NCBI GenBank assembly: GCA_050954505.1
Contig: JBPBPY010000258.1
Span: 1-5,933 of the forward strand
Source: JAQGMO01 sp050954505
Lineage (GTDB): Bacteria > Pseudomonadota > Gammaproteobacteria > Burkholderiales > Burkholderiaceae_D
Length of the DNA: 5,933 nt
Reading direction: 5' to 3'
The translations under genes were made by a program, and so were the position numbers. This document shows, piece by piece, positions 1 to 5,796 of this stretch (its first letter is position 1; each line of letters starts with the position of its first letter). The notes beneath the pieces are model-generated. The model ran no database searches and was not told the DNA's origin. It was given only the letters and a program-made list of their open reading frames with translations.

Positions 1-1564
1 CAAAATCGATGTTGTGGGCCAATGCCGATTCGGTGATCTCCAGTTCCAGGTAGCGTGCTTCCAGCCCGCTGACCGCCAGCGCCCGCTGTACCACGCCGAT
101 GAGGGAGTTGTTGCGCAACTGGGCCACCGAGATATTCACTGCCACTGGTACCTTGGGCAAGCCCATGTCTTGCCAGGCACGGTTCTGCCGGCAGGCTTCA
201 TTGAGCACCCACTCGCCGATGTCGCCAATCAGGCCACGGCTTTCCGCCACCGGAATGAGCCGGTCGGGTGCAACCAGCAAGATGTCGTGATCCGGACCGG
301 GACCGGGCCGTTCCCAGCGGATCAGTGCTTCCATGCCGATCAGGGCATTGCCTGGAATCGCAACCTGCGGCTGGTAGTGCAGCAGGAAGCGGCCTTCTTC
401 GCCACGCAAGGTGCGGTGCAAGGCCACCTCGAGTTCATGAGCCTCGACGATGCGCTGGTTCATGTCCGGCGTGAAAAACTGGAAATTGTTCCGGCTGTTG
501 GCCTTGGCGTGATACATCGCCGCGTCGGCATTCTTGATCAGGGTGTCGGCATCTTCGCCATTTTCCGGAAACAGCGACAGGCCGATGCTGCCCGTGACCG
601 CCAAGGTATGACTCTCCAGCAGTACCGGTGCAATGATGCATTCCATCAGCTTGGCAGTCACCGCTGCGGCGGCTTCCGCACTTTCGATATCGCGCAGCAC
701 AATGACAAATTCGTCGCCACCCAGGCGCGCCACGGTATCGCTGCCACGGACCGCTCCAACCAGGCGTTGGGCAATCTGCACCAGCATGGCATCGCCCAGG
801 TTGTGCCCCAGCGAGTCGTTGATGTTCTTGAAATTGTCGAGATCGAGAAACAGCACTGCAAGCTGTTGCTGTTCGCGCCGGGCGGCCAGGATCGCCTGAT
901 TCAGGCGGTCGCTGAGCAAGACGCGGTTGGCCAGGCCAGTCAGGTGATCGTATTGTGCCATGAAGGCAATGCGTTCACTGGCGTAATGTTGTTCGGAAAT
1001 ATCCTCGACAAACGTCAGCAGCATGGAAAAGTCCCCATCCTGCTCGATGGCTTGCATGTGATAACGGAAGTGACTGGTTTCGCCGCCGGACTCCGGTTTG
1101 TGCGGGCTGTCGAAGGTGACGCTGTCGCTGGTTAATGTTTCGCCAATATAAGGTTTGACCATGGCCCGAAACTGGTCCGATTCCGGGGACAGTCCCATGA
1201 TCTGTTCGCGGGTGGCGCTCATCATGGTGCAGAAGGCGGTGTTGCAGTCCGTAATGCGTCCATTGCGGCTCAGTAAGACAATGCCGAGCGGTGCCTGGGT
1301 AAACAAGGAATGCCATTTCACCTTGGCCGAGCGCAGCGAGGTGGTCATCTGGTTGGCCATGGTCACGGCGCGGCGCCTGGCCCAGGCCAGCATCAGCATC
1401 ACGGCAGTGGCCAGCATGGTCAGTGTCAAGCCGGCAGCCAGCCACAAATTCGACTTGCCGGTGATTTTCCAGAGCGCCAGGCTGAGCACCAGTCCGCAAA
1501 GGAAAATCACGGCAGCTGGCGTGGTCCACCAGTACGTGGCGCGTTTGGGTTCTTTGAATAGCAT
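1..1564 (-). CDS. Membrane-bound PAS-GGDEF-EAL cyclic-di-GMP synthase/phosphodiesterase (3' end outside window)
   Basis: Dual-domain c-di-GMP turnover enzyme; 521 residues are visible and the C-terminal part of the EAL domain lies beyond position 1. Two hydrophobic helices (residues about 16-34 and 40-61) with a very short loop between them anchor it in the inner membrane. A PAS-like sensor follows (about 84-195), then GGDEF (about 200-365) opening with DHLTGLANR. The GGDEF signature is intact (282-286), with metal/substrate residues D241, N249 and D258 and an inhibitory I-site RGSD at 273-276. The EAL domain begins near 378 with YQPQV (397-401), and its EAL motif (E412), N477 and E512 are present; the DDFGTG loop and later catalytic residues are not in view. 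The start at 1564 is supported by AGGGG six bases upstream and by the membrane helices beginning soon after. Diguanylate cyclase activity is plausible from intact residues; phosphodiesterase activity cannot be judged. It is divergent from the FimV-like gene. Confidence 0.95.
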   Translation of the reverse strand, partial: MLFKEPKRATYWWTTPAAVIFLCGLVLSLALWKITGKSNLWLAAGLTLTMLATAVMLMLAWARRRAVTMANQMTTSLRSAKVKWHSLFTQAPLGIVLLSRNGRITDCNTAFCTMMSATREQIMGLSPESDQFRAMVKPYIGETLTSDSVTFDSPHKPESGGETSHFRYHMQAIEQDGDFSMLLTFVEDISEQHYASERIAFMAQYDHLTGLANRVLLSDRLNQAILAARREQQQLAVLFLDLDNFKNINDSLGHNLGDAMLVQIAQRLVGAVRGSDTVARLGGDEFVIVLRDIESAEAAAAVTAKLMECIIAPVLLESHTLAVTGSIGLSLFPENGEDADTLIKNADAAMYHAKANSRNNFQFFTPDMNQRIVEAHELEVALHRTLRGEEGRFLLHYQPQVAIPGNALIGMEALIRWERPGPGPDHDILLVAPDRLIPVAESRGLIGDIGEWVLNEACRQNRAWQDMGLPKVPVAVNISVAQLRNNSLIGVVQRALAVSGLEARYLELEITESALAHNIDF

Positions 1565-1727
1565 GCGTTTCCCCTGTCCTGATGGCGCCCGGGGACGGCG
1601 CCACAGCCAAACAAACTTCACTGGTATCACGCTGGTCGGTGCCAGAACGCGAATGTCTGAATGCGCCGGCTCTGGTCATCCGATGCGCACCATGTCGTTG
1701 CCGCACGGATGCAGGAGCCGGTGATTA

Positions 1728-1756
1728 AGTATACGCTAATAGTTCCATAGTGCACC
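1728..1756 (-). promoter_or_regulatory. Possible sigma-70 promoter for the GGDEF-EAL gene
   Basis: On the minus strand TATACT (1728-1733) matches five of six bases of the -10 consensus. The hexamer 17 bases upstream, GGTGCA (1751-1756), is a poor -35 match. Transcription from here would start near 1721 and leave a leader of roughly 157 bases. The hairpin at 1761-1780 lies immediately upstream of the -35 position, where a regulator could act. Only the -10 element is persuasive. Confidence 0.35.
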
Positions 1757-1760
1757 ATTC

Positions 1761-1780
1761 TTATTTCTTTTGAGAAATAA
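1761..1780. repeat. Perfect AT-rich inverted repeat (8-bp arms, 4-base loop)
   Basis: TTATTTCT (1761-1768) and AGAAATAA (1773-1780) are exact reverse complements separated by TTTG. The symmetry suits a dimeric regulator's operator better than a terminator, since the stem has almost no G:C pairs and no gene ends here. It sits just upstream of the possible promoter of the GGDEF-EAL gene. AT-rich sequence produces such repeats by chance fairly often. Confidence 0.5.
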
Positions 1781-1804
1781 AGCAGTATCCGTGTCGCAAC
1801 AATT

Positions 1805-2038
1805 TGATATATTGCAGTATAAATATTTCTTGTTTTATAGTTAGATCAATATCGATGTAGAAGCAATACAGTGTGTGTCAATCATTCACTGTTGCATTTG
1901 TTGCACTGAGGAACCGCTCATCCATGCTTATCAACCATTCATCTGCAAAAGTGTGAATGTGTGGCACGGATGCCATAAAAATAGCTTTGTTTCTTCTATG
2001 TGGCAAACCGAAAAGCGGTGGTTTCAGTGATATATTGC
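1805..2038. repeat. Pair of 11-bp direct repeats TGATATATTGC
   Basis: The sequence TGATATATTGC occurs at 1805-1815 and again at 2028-2038, both on the plus strand, 223 bases apart within the same intergenic region. Both copies are followed by one variable base and then G. The upstream copy overlaps the -35 hexamer of the possible fimV-like promoter and the downstream copy lies 42 bases before the start codon, so they could be binding sites for one regulator. The coordinates span both copies; the sequence between them is not part of the repeat. Confidence 0.4.
1812..1841 (+). promoter_or_regulatory. Possible sigma-70 promoter for the FimV-like gene
   Basis: TTGCAG (1812-1817) and TATAGT (1836-1841) are separated by 18 bases, giving four of six and five of six consensus matches. 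A transcript would begin near 1848 and carry a leader of about 230 bases before the start codon at 2080, which is long. In sequence this AT-rich a chance match is likely; a closer promoter may exist, but I find no better pair of hexamers nearer the gene. Confidence 0.3.
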
Positions 2039-2079
2039 TGCTAATCATCAATGTTGAATTTCCTCTATTGAAAGAAACA

Positions 2080-4215
2080 ATGCATCGCGTTCGATTGCGT
2101 TCCTTCCGCCAGTTTGGTGTGGTTGTTTTGTTTGTTTCAGGCGCGAATTGCCATGCAATTGGTCTTGGCGCGATTACCCTGCAGTCGGCGCTCGGCCAGC
2201 CACTCGTGGCCAGAGTGCCACTGCTCGGCGATGGGCGCTTGACCACGGCAGCCAATTGCGTGCGTGCCCGCATTGAAAGCATTGACGGCGCATTGCTGGC
2301 ACCGGTGCAGATCGCCCTGACCCATAACGACAGTGTTTCGCTGATCAATCTGACGACGGTTCAGAAAATCGACGAGCCTGCGGTATCGGTGTCGCTCGAA
2401 CTGAGTTGCGCACAGGCAGTCAAGCGCAGCTTCCAGCTGTTGCTCGACCCTTTGATCATTAATGGCGGCGTGGCCCCTGTGGTGCCGCCGGTCGTGCCGC
2501 AACCATTACGCATTCCGTTGAAGAACGGCATGGCGGTTCCCACGGCGGCAATGCCAGCCCGGGCAGCCAGGGCGCAAGCCGATGGCGGCGCCGAGTTGAC
2601 GCCTGAGCAGCTGCGTTCTGCCAAGGCCGCGCGGGAAGCCCGCGCAGAAAAGAGCCGCGAGAACCGTGAGCGCCGCGCTGCGGCAGCAACCCACAAGACA
2701 ACACCAAAATCACCGTCGCCTGCCAGCGCAGCCCTGCCTGCCACCGCCATGGCTGCCAGTGGCAATGCTGCACAGGACAAGACCGGGCAGTCCGCCGCGG
2801 GCAAGGTGACACCGGCTCCGCTTGCCACGCCGGCACCATCGGCTGGCCGCGCCACCCTGCGCCTGACCACCAGCGATGTGCTGTCCGACGCAGCGCCCAA
2901 ACGCAGCGCTGCCACCGGCAAAGGCGCTTCGGCCAGCGCAGCCCCGGCCGCACCCGATGCTCTCGATACCATCGGTGCCGACGCCATGAGTGCCGAGAGC
3001 CGCATGTCGGCAATGGCCCAGGAAAACGAAGCAAAGATGCGCGGCATGCTCACCGAGGTGCAGACGCTGCGCCAAGCTACCGAACGCGTGCGCCAGCAGG
3101 CCATGGCTGACAAGCAGGCGCTGGAAGTCGAACGCGCCAATGCCGCCAATTCCCTGCCGCAGACCTGGGTGTATCTGCTTGGCGGCTTGCTGCTGCTGGC
3201 ACTGGCCGCGCTCGGTGCACTGCTGTGGCGGCGCCGTTCCGAGCAGTCGATCTACCGTTCGTCATGGGATGACATCATTGCCGAAACCGAAGCCACGCCG
3301 GTGAAGGTGCCGCGTGAGCCCTCGAATGTGGCGCCGGATGTCGATATTGCCGTGCCATTCTTCGACATTCCGGTTGCCGAACCATCGGTGCGGGTCGAGG
3401 AAACCGTGCGGCCTGCGATCAAGCCTGTCGAGCGTTTCGAGGAACCGGAAGAATTCGAAGTGCCGCCAATGACGGCGCAACAGATCAGCGAAGCCGAGGA
3501 AATCGAGCGGCTGGTTCAGCGTGTCTATCAAGTGCCGGCCGCCCCGGCAGTGGAGGAAGCGCCGGCTGTGCCGTCCTACCCGACCACCGTGTCTGCGGCA
3601 CCGGTTGCCGAAATGGAGCCGATGAATTTCCAGTTCGACGACCCGCCGGCAGAGTTGCCTGCGCTGTCGTTCTATGATGTCGACCTTTCCAACGGCGAGC
3701 CGGCCCAGATCGATCCCGATGAATTCGAGCCCAAGCCGCTGGCAGCCGAGGTATCGGCTGCGGTGCAGGAAGCGGAGACCTGGATGTCGGAGCATAATCC
3801 GCGCAAGGCGATGGAAATCTTCGAGCGCTTTGTCGAACCCGGCGAACCATTGCTGGCAGCACCCACGCTGTACTTGCTGGATCTGTATCGCCTGACCAGC
3901 GAAGATGAAAAATTCAGCAGCTTGATGGCGCGGGCAACACAGCAGTTCGACATGGCGCCAATGCATGCACCTGTGGCTGCTGCCGACCCGGATGGCTTCC
4001 CGTCGATCGACGAGCCGGCGGTAACCTCGGCCGGCGGACGCGGACTGGAGGGCTTCCCCGATATCCAGAAAGCCATCAACACGCTTTGGCACGACGACCA
4101 TATCATCGCCTACCTGGAAAACATGCTGCTGAAATACCGTCAGGGTTTCGATCTGTCGGTGTACCGTGAAATTGCCTGGACCATTTCGCTGGCGCGCGAG
4201 CGTATCGTGCAGTAG
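2080..4215 (+). CDS. FimV/HubP-family inner-membrane protein without LysM domain
   Basis: This 711-residue protein has FimV-family architecture. Residues 1-26 form a signal peptide (basic n-region, hydrophobic 12-22, CHA before the likely cut). The mature N-terminus GLGAITLQSALGQPL is the FimV core signature, with C60 and C110 a possible disulfide pair. A Pro/Ala-rich linker with a highly charged KAAREARAEK-type helix (about 178-205) follows. A coiled coil (about 304-358) leads to one membrane helix (364-383) ending in WRRR. The acidic cytoplasmic part ends in a TPR-like helical segment (about 562-625) and a conserved-looking tail (655-711). No LysM motif is seen. An in-frame ATG at 1957 would bury the signal peptide behind 41 residues, so 2080 is preferred despite a weak ribosome site (GAAAG). 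Family members organise type IV pili and cell-pole complexes; this copy is outside the usual asd-truA setting and may be a paralogue. Confidence 0.85.
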   Translation: MHRVRLRSFRQFGVVVLFVSGANCHAIGLGAITLQSALGQPLVARVPLLGDGRLTTAANCVRARIESIDGALLAPVQIALTHNDSVSLINLTTVQKIDEPAVSVSLELSCAQAVKRSFQLLLDPLIINGGVAPVVPPVVPQPLRIPLKNGMAVPTAAMPARAARAQADGGAELTPEQLRSAKAAREARAEKSRENRERRAAAATHKTTPKSPSPASAALPATAMAASGNAAQDKTGQSAAGKVTPAPLATPAPSAGRATLRLTTSDVLSDAAPKRSAATGKGASASAAPAAPDALDTIGADAMSAESRMSAMAQENEAKMRGMLTEVQTLRQATERVRQQAMADKQALEVERANAANSLPQTWVYLLGGLLLLALAALGALLWRRRSEQSIYRSSWDDIIAETEATPVKVPREPSNVAPDVDIAVPFFDIPVAEPSVRVEETVRPAIKPVERFEEPEEFEVPPMTAQQISEAEEIERLVQRVYQVPAAPAVEEAPAVPSYPTTVSAAPVAEMEPMNFQFDDPPAELPALSFYDVDLSNGEPAQIDPDEFEPKPLAAEVSAAVQEAETWMSEHNPRKAMEIFERFVEPGEPLLAAPTLYLLDLYRLTSEDEKFSSLMARATQQFDMAPMHAPVAAADPDGFPSIDEPAVTSAGGRGLEGFPDIQKAINTLWHDDHIIAYLENMLLKYRQGFDLSVYREIAWTISLARERIVQ

Positions 4216-4246
4216 CAATCAGCCTGCGTCCTGGAACGGATCGCCG

Positions 4247-4287
4247 ATCGCCCGCGCGCCTGTCCGGTTCGCGGGCGATTTGTTTTT
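4247..4287 (+). terminator. Intrinsic terminator of the FimV-like gene
   Basis: A perfect 10-bp GC-rich stem, ATCGCCCGCG (4247-4256) with CGCGGGCGAT (4270-4279), closes a 13-base loop and runs straight into TTTGTTTTT. It lies 31 bases after the stop codon at 4213-4215. The strength of the stem and the T-tract make it a convincing Rho-independent terminator, separating the FimV-like gene from the small lysine-rich gene. Confidence 0.9.
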
Positions 4288-4345
4288 GGCCGGCGTTGCT
4301 TGCTGCAACACACAGTAGCCGTCGCAGGCCAGACCGGCGTTCCGC

Positions 4346-4376
4346 TTGCGCAGGAAGCGCAGCTGAAAGATATAAT
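4346..4376 (+). promoter_or_regulatory. Probable promoter of the lysine-rich small gene
   Basis: A perfect -10 hexamer TATAAT lies at 4371-4376, preceded by a weak -35 candidate TTGCGC (4346-4351) at a long 19-base spacing. Transcription would begin near 4383, giving a leader of about 50 bases before the start codon at 4435. The position, after a strong terminator and before a strong ribosome binding site, supports it. The -35 is poor, so an activator or another sigma factor may be involved. Confidence 0.5.
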
Positions 4377-4422
4377 GCCTGCGGTGCTGCACATCGCGCC
4401 GGGATGCCACACACCACCATAC

Positions 4423-4428
4423 AAGGAG
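4423..4428 (+). promoter_or_regulatory. Strong ribosome binding site AAGGAG
   Basis: AAGGAG sits six bases before ATG at 4435. It fixes the start of the small lysine-rich protein at 4435 rather than at the in-frame ATG at 4300, which has no such site, lies upstream of the TATAAT element and would add 45 residues of unrelated composition. Confidence 0.85.
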
Positions 4429-4434
4429 CCAGAC

Positions 4435-4545
4435 ATGAGCAAGTCCCAGGACAGCAAAAAAGCGGTGAAAAAAGAGCCTGCGAAGACGATGAAGGAAAAG
4501 AAGGCCGACAAGAAGATCAAGAAGGAAGAGAAGAAGCGCCAATGA
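4435..4545 (+). CDS. 36-residue lysine-rich small protein
   Basis: A small protein of unknown function. It has 15 lysines and one arginine in 36 residues against four glutamates and two aspartates, no aromatic residue and no cysteine. It is strongly basic, hydrophilic and has no membrane segment or signal peptide. Heptad-like runs of KK and EE suggest either a disordered chain or a single charged helix. The composition recalls histone-like C-terminal tails, so binding to nucleic acid or to ribosomes is possible, but nothing in the sequence proves this. A perfect TATAAT, a consensus AAGGAG at ideal spacing and an intrinsic terminator 65 bases after the stop make it a self-contained gene rather than a chance frame. 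Short lysine-rich proteins of this style are, as far as I recall, found as hypothetical proteins in other Burkholderiales. Confidence 0.75.
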   Translation: MSKSQDSKKAVKKEPAKTMKEKKADKKIKKEEKKRQ

Positions 4546-4560
4546 GGGTTCCAGCGCAGC

Positions 4561-4630
4561 GCCGGCATGGCTGGACCAGCTGGTCCGGCACGGGCCCCGT
4601 TGCACGATGAAAGCCGGCTGCCATGCCGGC
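4561..4630 (+). repeat. 11-bp inverted repeat overlapping the terminator, with an enclosed 14-bp palindrome
   Basis: GCCGGCATGGC (4561-4571) is the exact reverse complement of GCCATGCCGGC (4620-4630). Between the arms lies the perfect palindrome GGACCAGCTGGTCC (4573-4586). The right arm is the same sequence that forms the loop and 3' arm of the terminator at 4611-4638, so the two foldings exclude each other. This is the geometry of an attenuator, though the palindromic GCCGGC core, present three times here, makes cross-pairing easy by chance. Confidence 0.55.
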
Positions 4631-4638
4631 TTTTTTTT
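4611..4638 (+). terminator. Intrinsic terminator of the lysine-rich small gene
   Basis: AAGCCGGC (4611-4618) pairs perfectly with GCCGGCTT (4625-4632) around a six-base loop, followed by an unbroken run of eight T residues (4631-4638). This is a canonical Rho-independent terminator, 65 bases after the stop codon at 4543-4545. The end of the T-run doubles as the start of the -35 hexamer of the next promoter candidate. Confidence 0.88.
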
Positions 4639-4665
4639 GCCTGCAATTTTGTGGCATGCTATATG
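4637..4665 (+). promoter_or_regulatory. Probable promoter of the YihY-family gene (extended -10)
   Basis: TTGCCT (4637-4642) and TATATG (4660-4665) are spaced by exactly 17 bases. The -10 hexamer is preceded by TGC, an extended -10 TGn motif that compensates for hexamers matching four of six bases each. Transcription would start near 4672 and leave a leader of about 180 bases before the start codon at 4851. I see no gene or obvious structure in that leader. Confidence 0.5.
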
Positions 4666-4850
4666 CGATGTCATTATGCTGCGAGGCAAAGGCGGCTGAC
4701 AAGGGTTGCTGGCAAGCGTTCCCGCACCTCTGCTGCCAGCGCTTTGGCCAGTGTTGCTGCGTGTTGATGCCAGTCAGCAATTGACCATCGTTTCATTGCA
4801 CTCTGGTCCATGCGCGGTAGCATGGCACATTGGCAAAACAAGGTGGTTTC

Positions 4851-5750
4851 ATGAAATTGTTCAGTCGTCAAACCGATTATGTCGTGTACCATCCAGGCGC
4901 TTTTGCCTGGCAGGTATTCAAGGCATTTCGCGCCAATCAAGGTTTGCTGCTGGCAGGTGCCGTGGCCTACTATGCCTTGCTGTCGATCGTGCCGATGCTG
5001 ATCCTCTTCGTCATCGCCTTGTCGCATGTGATTGACGAATCCGAACTGTTGCTGGCGATCGGCCGATACCTGGAGTGGCTGGTGCCGGGCCAGTCCCATG
5101 CGATGATCACCGAGCTGTCCGATTTCATGGCGCATCGCGATGTGGTCGGATGGCTGTTGCTGGTGACCATGATCTTCTTCAGTTCGCTGGCATTCACCGT
5201 GCTGGAAAACGCCATGTCGGTGATTTTCACGCATCGGATAGCGGTGCGCCGGCGCCATTACCTGATCTCGGCAATTTTGCCGTATTGCTACATCCTCTGC
5301 CTGGGCTTCGGCTTGCTGATCGTCACCCTGGTCTCGGGTGCCTTGCAGGCGGTCAGTGAAGAAAGCGTGGAATTCCTCGGCCATGTCTGGTCGCTGCATG
5401 GATTTTCCGGCGTGCTGTTTTATCTGCTCGGCGTGGCGGGGGAAATTTTTGTCCTGACCTCGGTCTATCTGATCATGCCGGTGGGCCGGCTGTCGTTGCA
5501 GCATGCACTGATCGGTGGCGTCACCGCTGCACTGCTGTGGGAAATCACGCGCCATGTGCTGGTCTGGTACTTCACCACCTTGTCGCAGGTCAGTGTGGTG
5601 TACGGCTCCCTGACCACCGCCATCATCGTGCTGTTTTCACTGGAGATCGGTGCCACGCTGCTGCTGTTCGGCGGCCAGGTGATCGCCGAATACGAGCGTG
5701 TTTGCCGCGACGAAAAGAATACGCCGCCCCAGCCTCTGCATACCGATTGA
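4851..5750 (+). CDS. YihY/BrkB-family inner-membrane protein
   Basis: A 299-residue polytopic protein with six predicted helices at about 33-58, 98-118, 138-163, 185-208, 218-240 and 253-278. The order, the first-helix sequence AGAVAYYALLSIVPML and the last-helix block VYGSLTTAIIV followed by GGQVIAEYE are characteristic of the YihY/BrkB family, whose length is usually near 300 residues. Older annotations call members ribonuclease BN or virulence factor BrkB; the RNase BN label was a misassignment, and the molecular function (transport or envelope-related) is not established. The start at 4851 is preferred because AAGGTGG precedes it by four bases. An in-frame TTG at 4830 would add seven residues that overlap this ribosome site. 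The tail after residue 281 is hydrophilic. It is a single-gene unit, convergent with the frame entering from the right edge. Confidence 0.9.
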   Translation: MKLFSRQTDYVVYHPGAFAWQVFKAFRANQGLLLAGAVAYYALLSIVPMLILFVIALSHVIDESELLLAIGRYLEWLVPGQSHAMITELSDFMAHRDVVGWLLLVTMIFFSSLAFTVLENAMSVIFTHRIAVRRRHYLISAILPYCYILCLGFGLLIVTLVSGALQAVSEESVEFLGHVWSLHGFSGVLFYLLGVAGEIFVLTSVYLIMPVGRLSLQHALIGGVTAALLWEITRHVLVWYFTTLSQVSVVYGSLTTAIIVLFSLEIGATLLLFGGQVIAEYERVCRDEKNTPPQPLHTD

Positions 5751-5763
5751 TCAACCGGACCCG

Positions 5764-5788
5764 GCCGGTGGCGCCAGTCGACACCGGC
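5764..5788. repeat. Inverted repeat between convergent genes, possible weak terminator
   Basis: GCCGGTG (5764-5770) and CACCGGC (5782-5788) are exact reverse complements around an 11-base loop, 13 bases after the YihY stop codon. No T-tract directly follows on either strand; the nearest plus-strand run is at 5802-5806. It could terminate transcription from both sides with Rho's help, but a true intrinsic terminator is not visible here. Confidence 0.35.
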
Positions 5789-5796
5789 AGCCTTGT

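Larger units (their letters stand above)
1565..2079. other. AT-rich divergent intergenic region
   Basis: No credible gene is seen in these 515 bases between the two divergent start codons. The part nearest the GGDEF-EAL gene (1565-1730) has GC content like the coding sequence. From 1741 to 2080 GC falls to about 36%, and to about 22% in 1801-1860. It contains a perfect 8-bp stem hairpin (1761-1780), two copies of an 11-bp direct repeat (1805-1815 and 2028-2038), an imperfect inverted repeat (1883-1896 with 1944-1959) and a short TGGCA/TGCCA palindrome (1962-1975). It probably carries the promoters and regulator sites for both neighbours; AT-richness of this kind is also typical of sites bound by H-NS-like proteins. 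Those roles are inferred. Confidence 0.7.

Noticed and set aside
14..1135. A 373-codon plus-strand open frame
   Set aside because: It is antisense to the well-supported GGDEF-EAL gene and its translation shows no domain; it results from the codon bias of GC-rich DNA.
1962..1975. TGGCAC element resembling the -24 part of a sigma-54 promoter
   Set aside because: The -12 TTGC element is missing at the required spacing; the site is better described as a short TGGCA/TGCCA palindrome.
2002..2024. GGCAAACC followed by a small hairpin, resembling the 5' part of a c-di-GMP-I (GEMM) riboswitch upstream of a surface-related gene
   Set aside because: The conserved GGACGCAAAGCC block and the 3' receptor half that should follow are absent; an eight-base match alone is not evidence.
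1957..2079. In-frame ATG at 1957 that would extend the FimV-like protein by 41 residues
   Set aside because: The extension is AT-rich, lacks a ribosome site and would place the signal peptide internally; the start at 2080 gives a normal signal peptide.
3262..4218. A 318-codon minus-strand frame opposite the FimV-like gene
   Set aside because: It is rich in His, Arg and Gly, mirrors the acidic Pro/Glu coding strand and has no recognisable domain.
4300..4434. Upstream in-frame ATG that would extend the lysine-rich protein to 81 residues
   Set aside because: It would start upstream of the TATAAT element and has no ribosome site; the 4435 start has AAGGAG at ideal spacing.
4830..4850. TTG start seven codons upstream of the YihY start
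   Set aside because: It overlaps the AAGGTGG ribosome site that serves the ATG at 4851, and the added residues are not needed for the fold.
4674..5555. A 293-codon minus-strand open frame
   Set aside because: It is antisense to the YihY-family gene, and its His/Gln-rich translation is typical of the reverse of a membrane-protein gene; no ribosome site or domain supports it.
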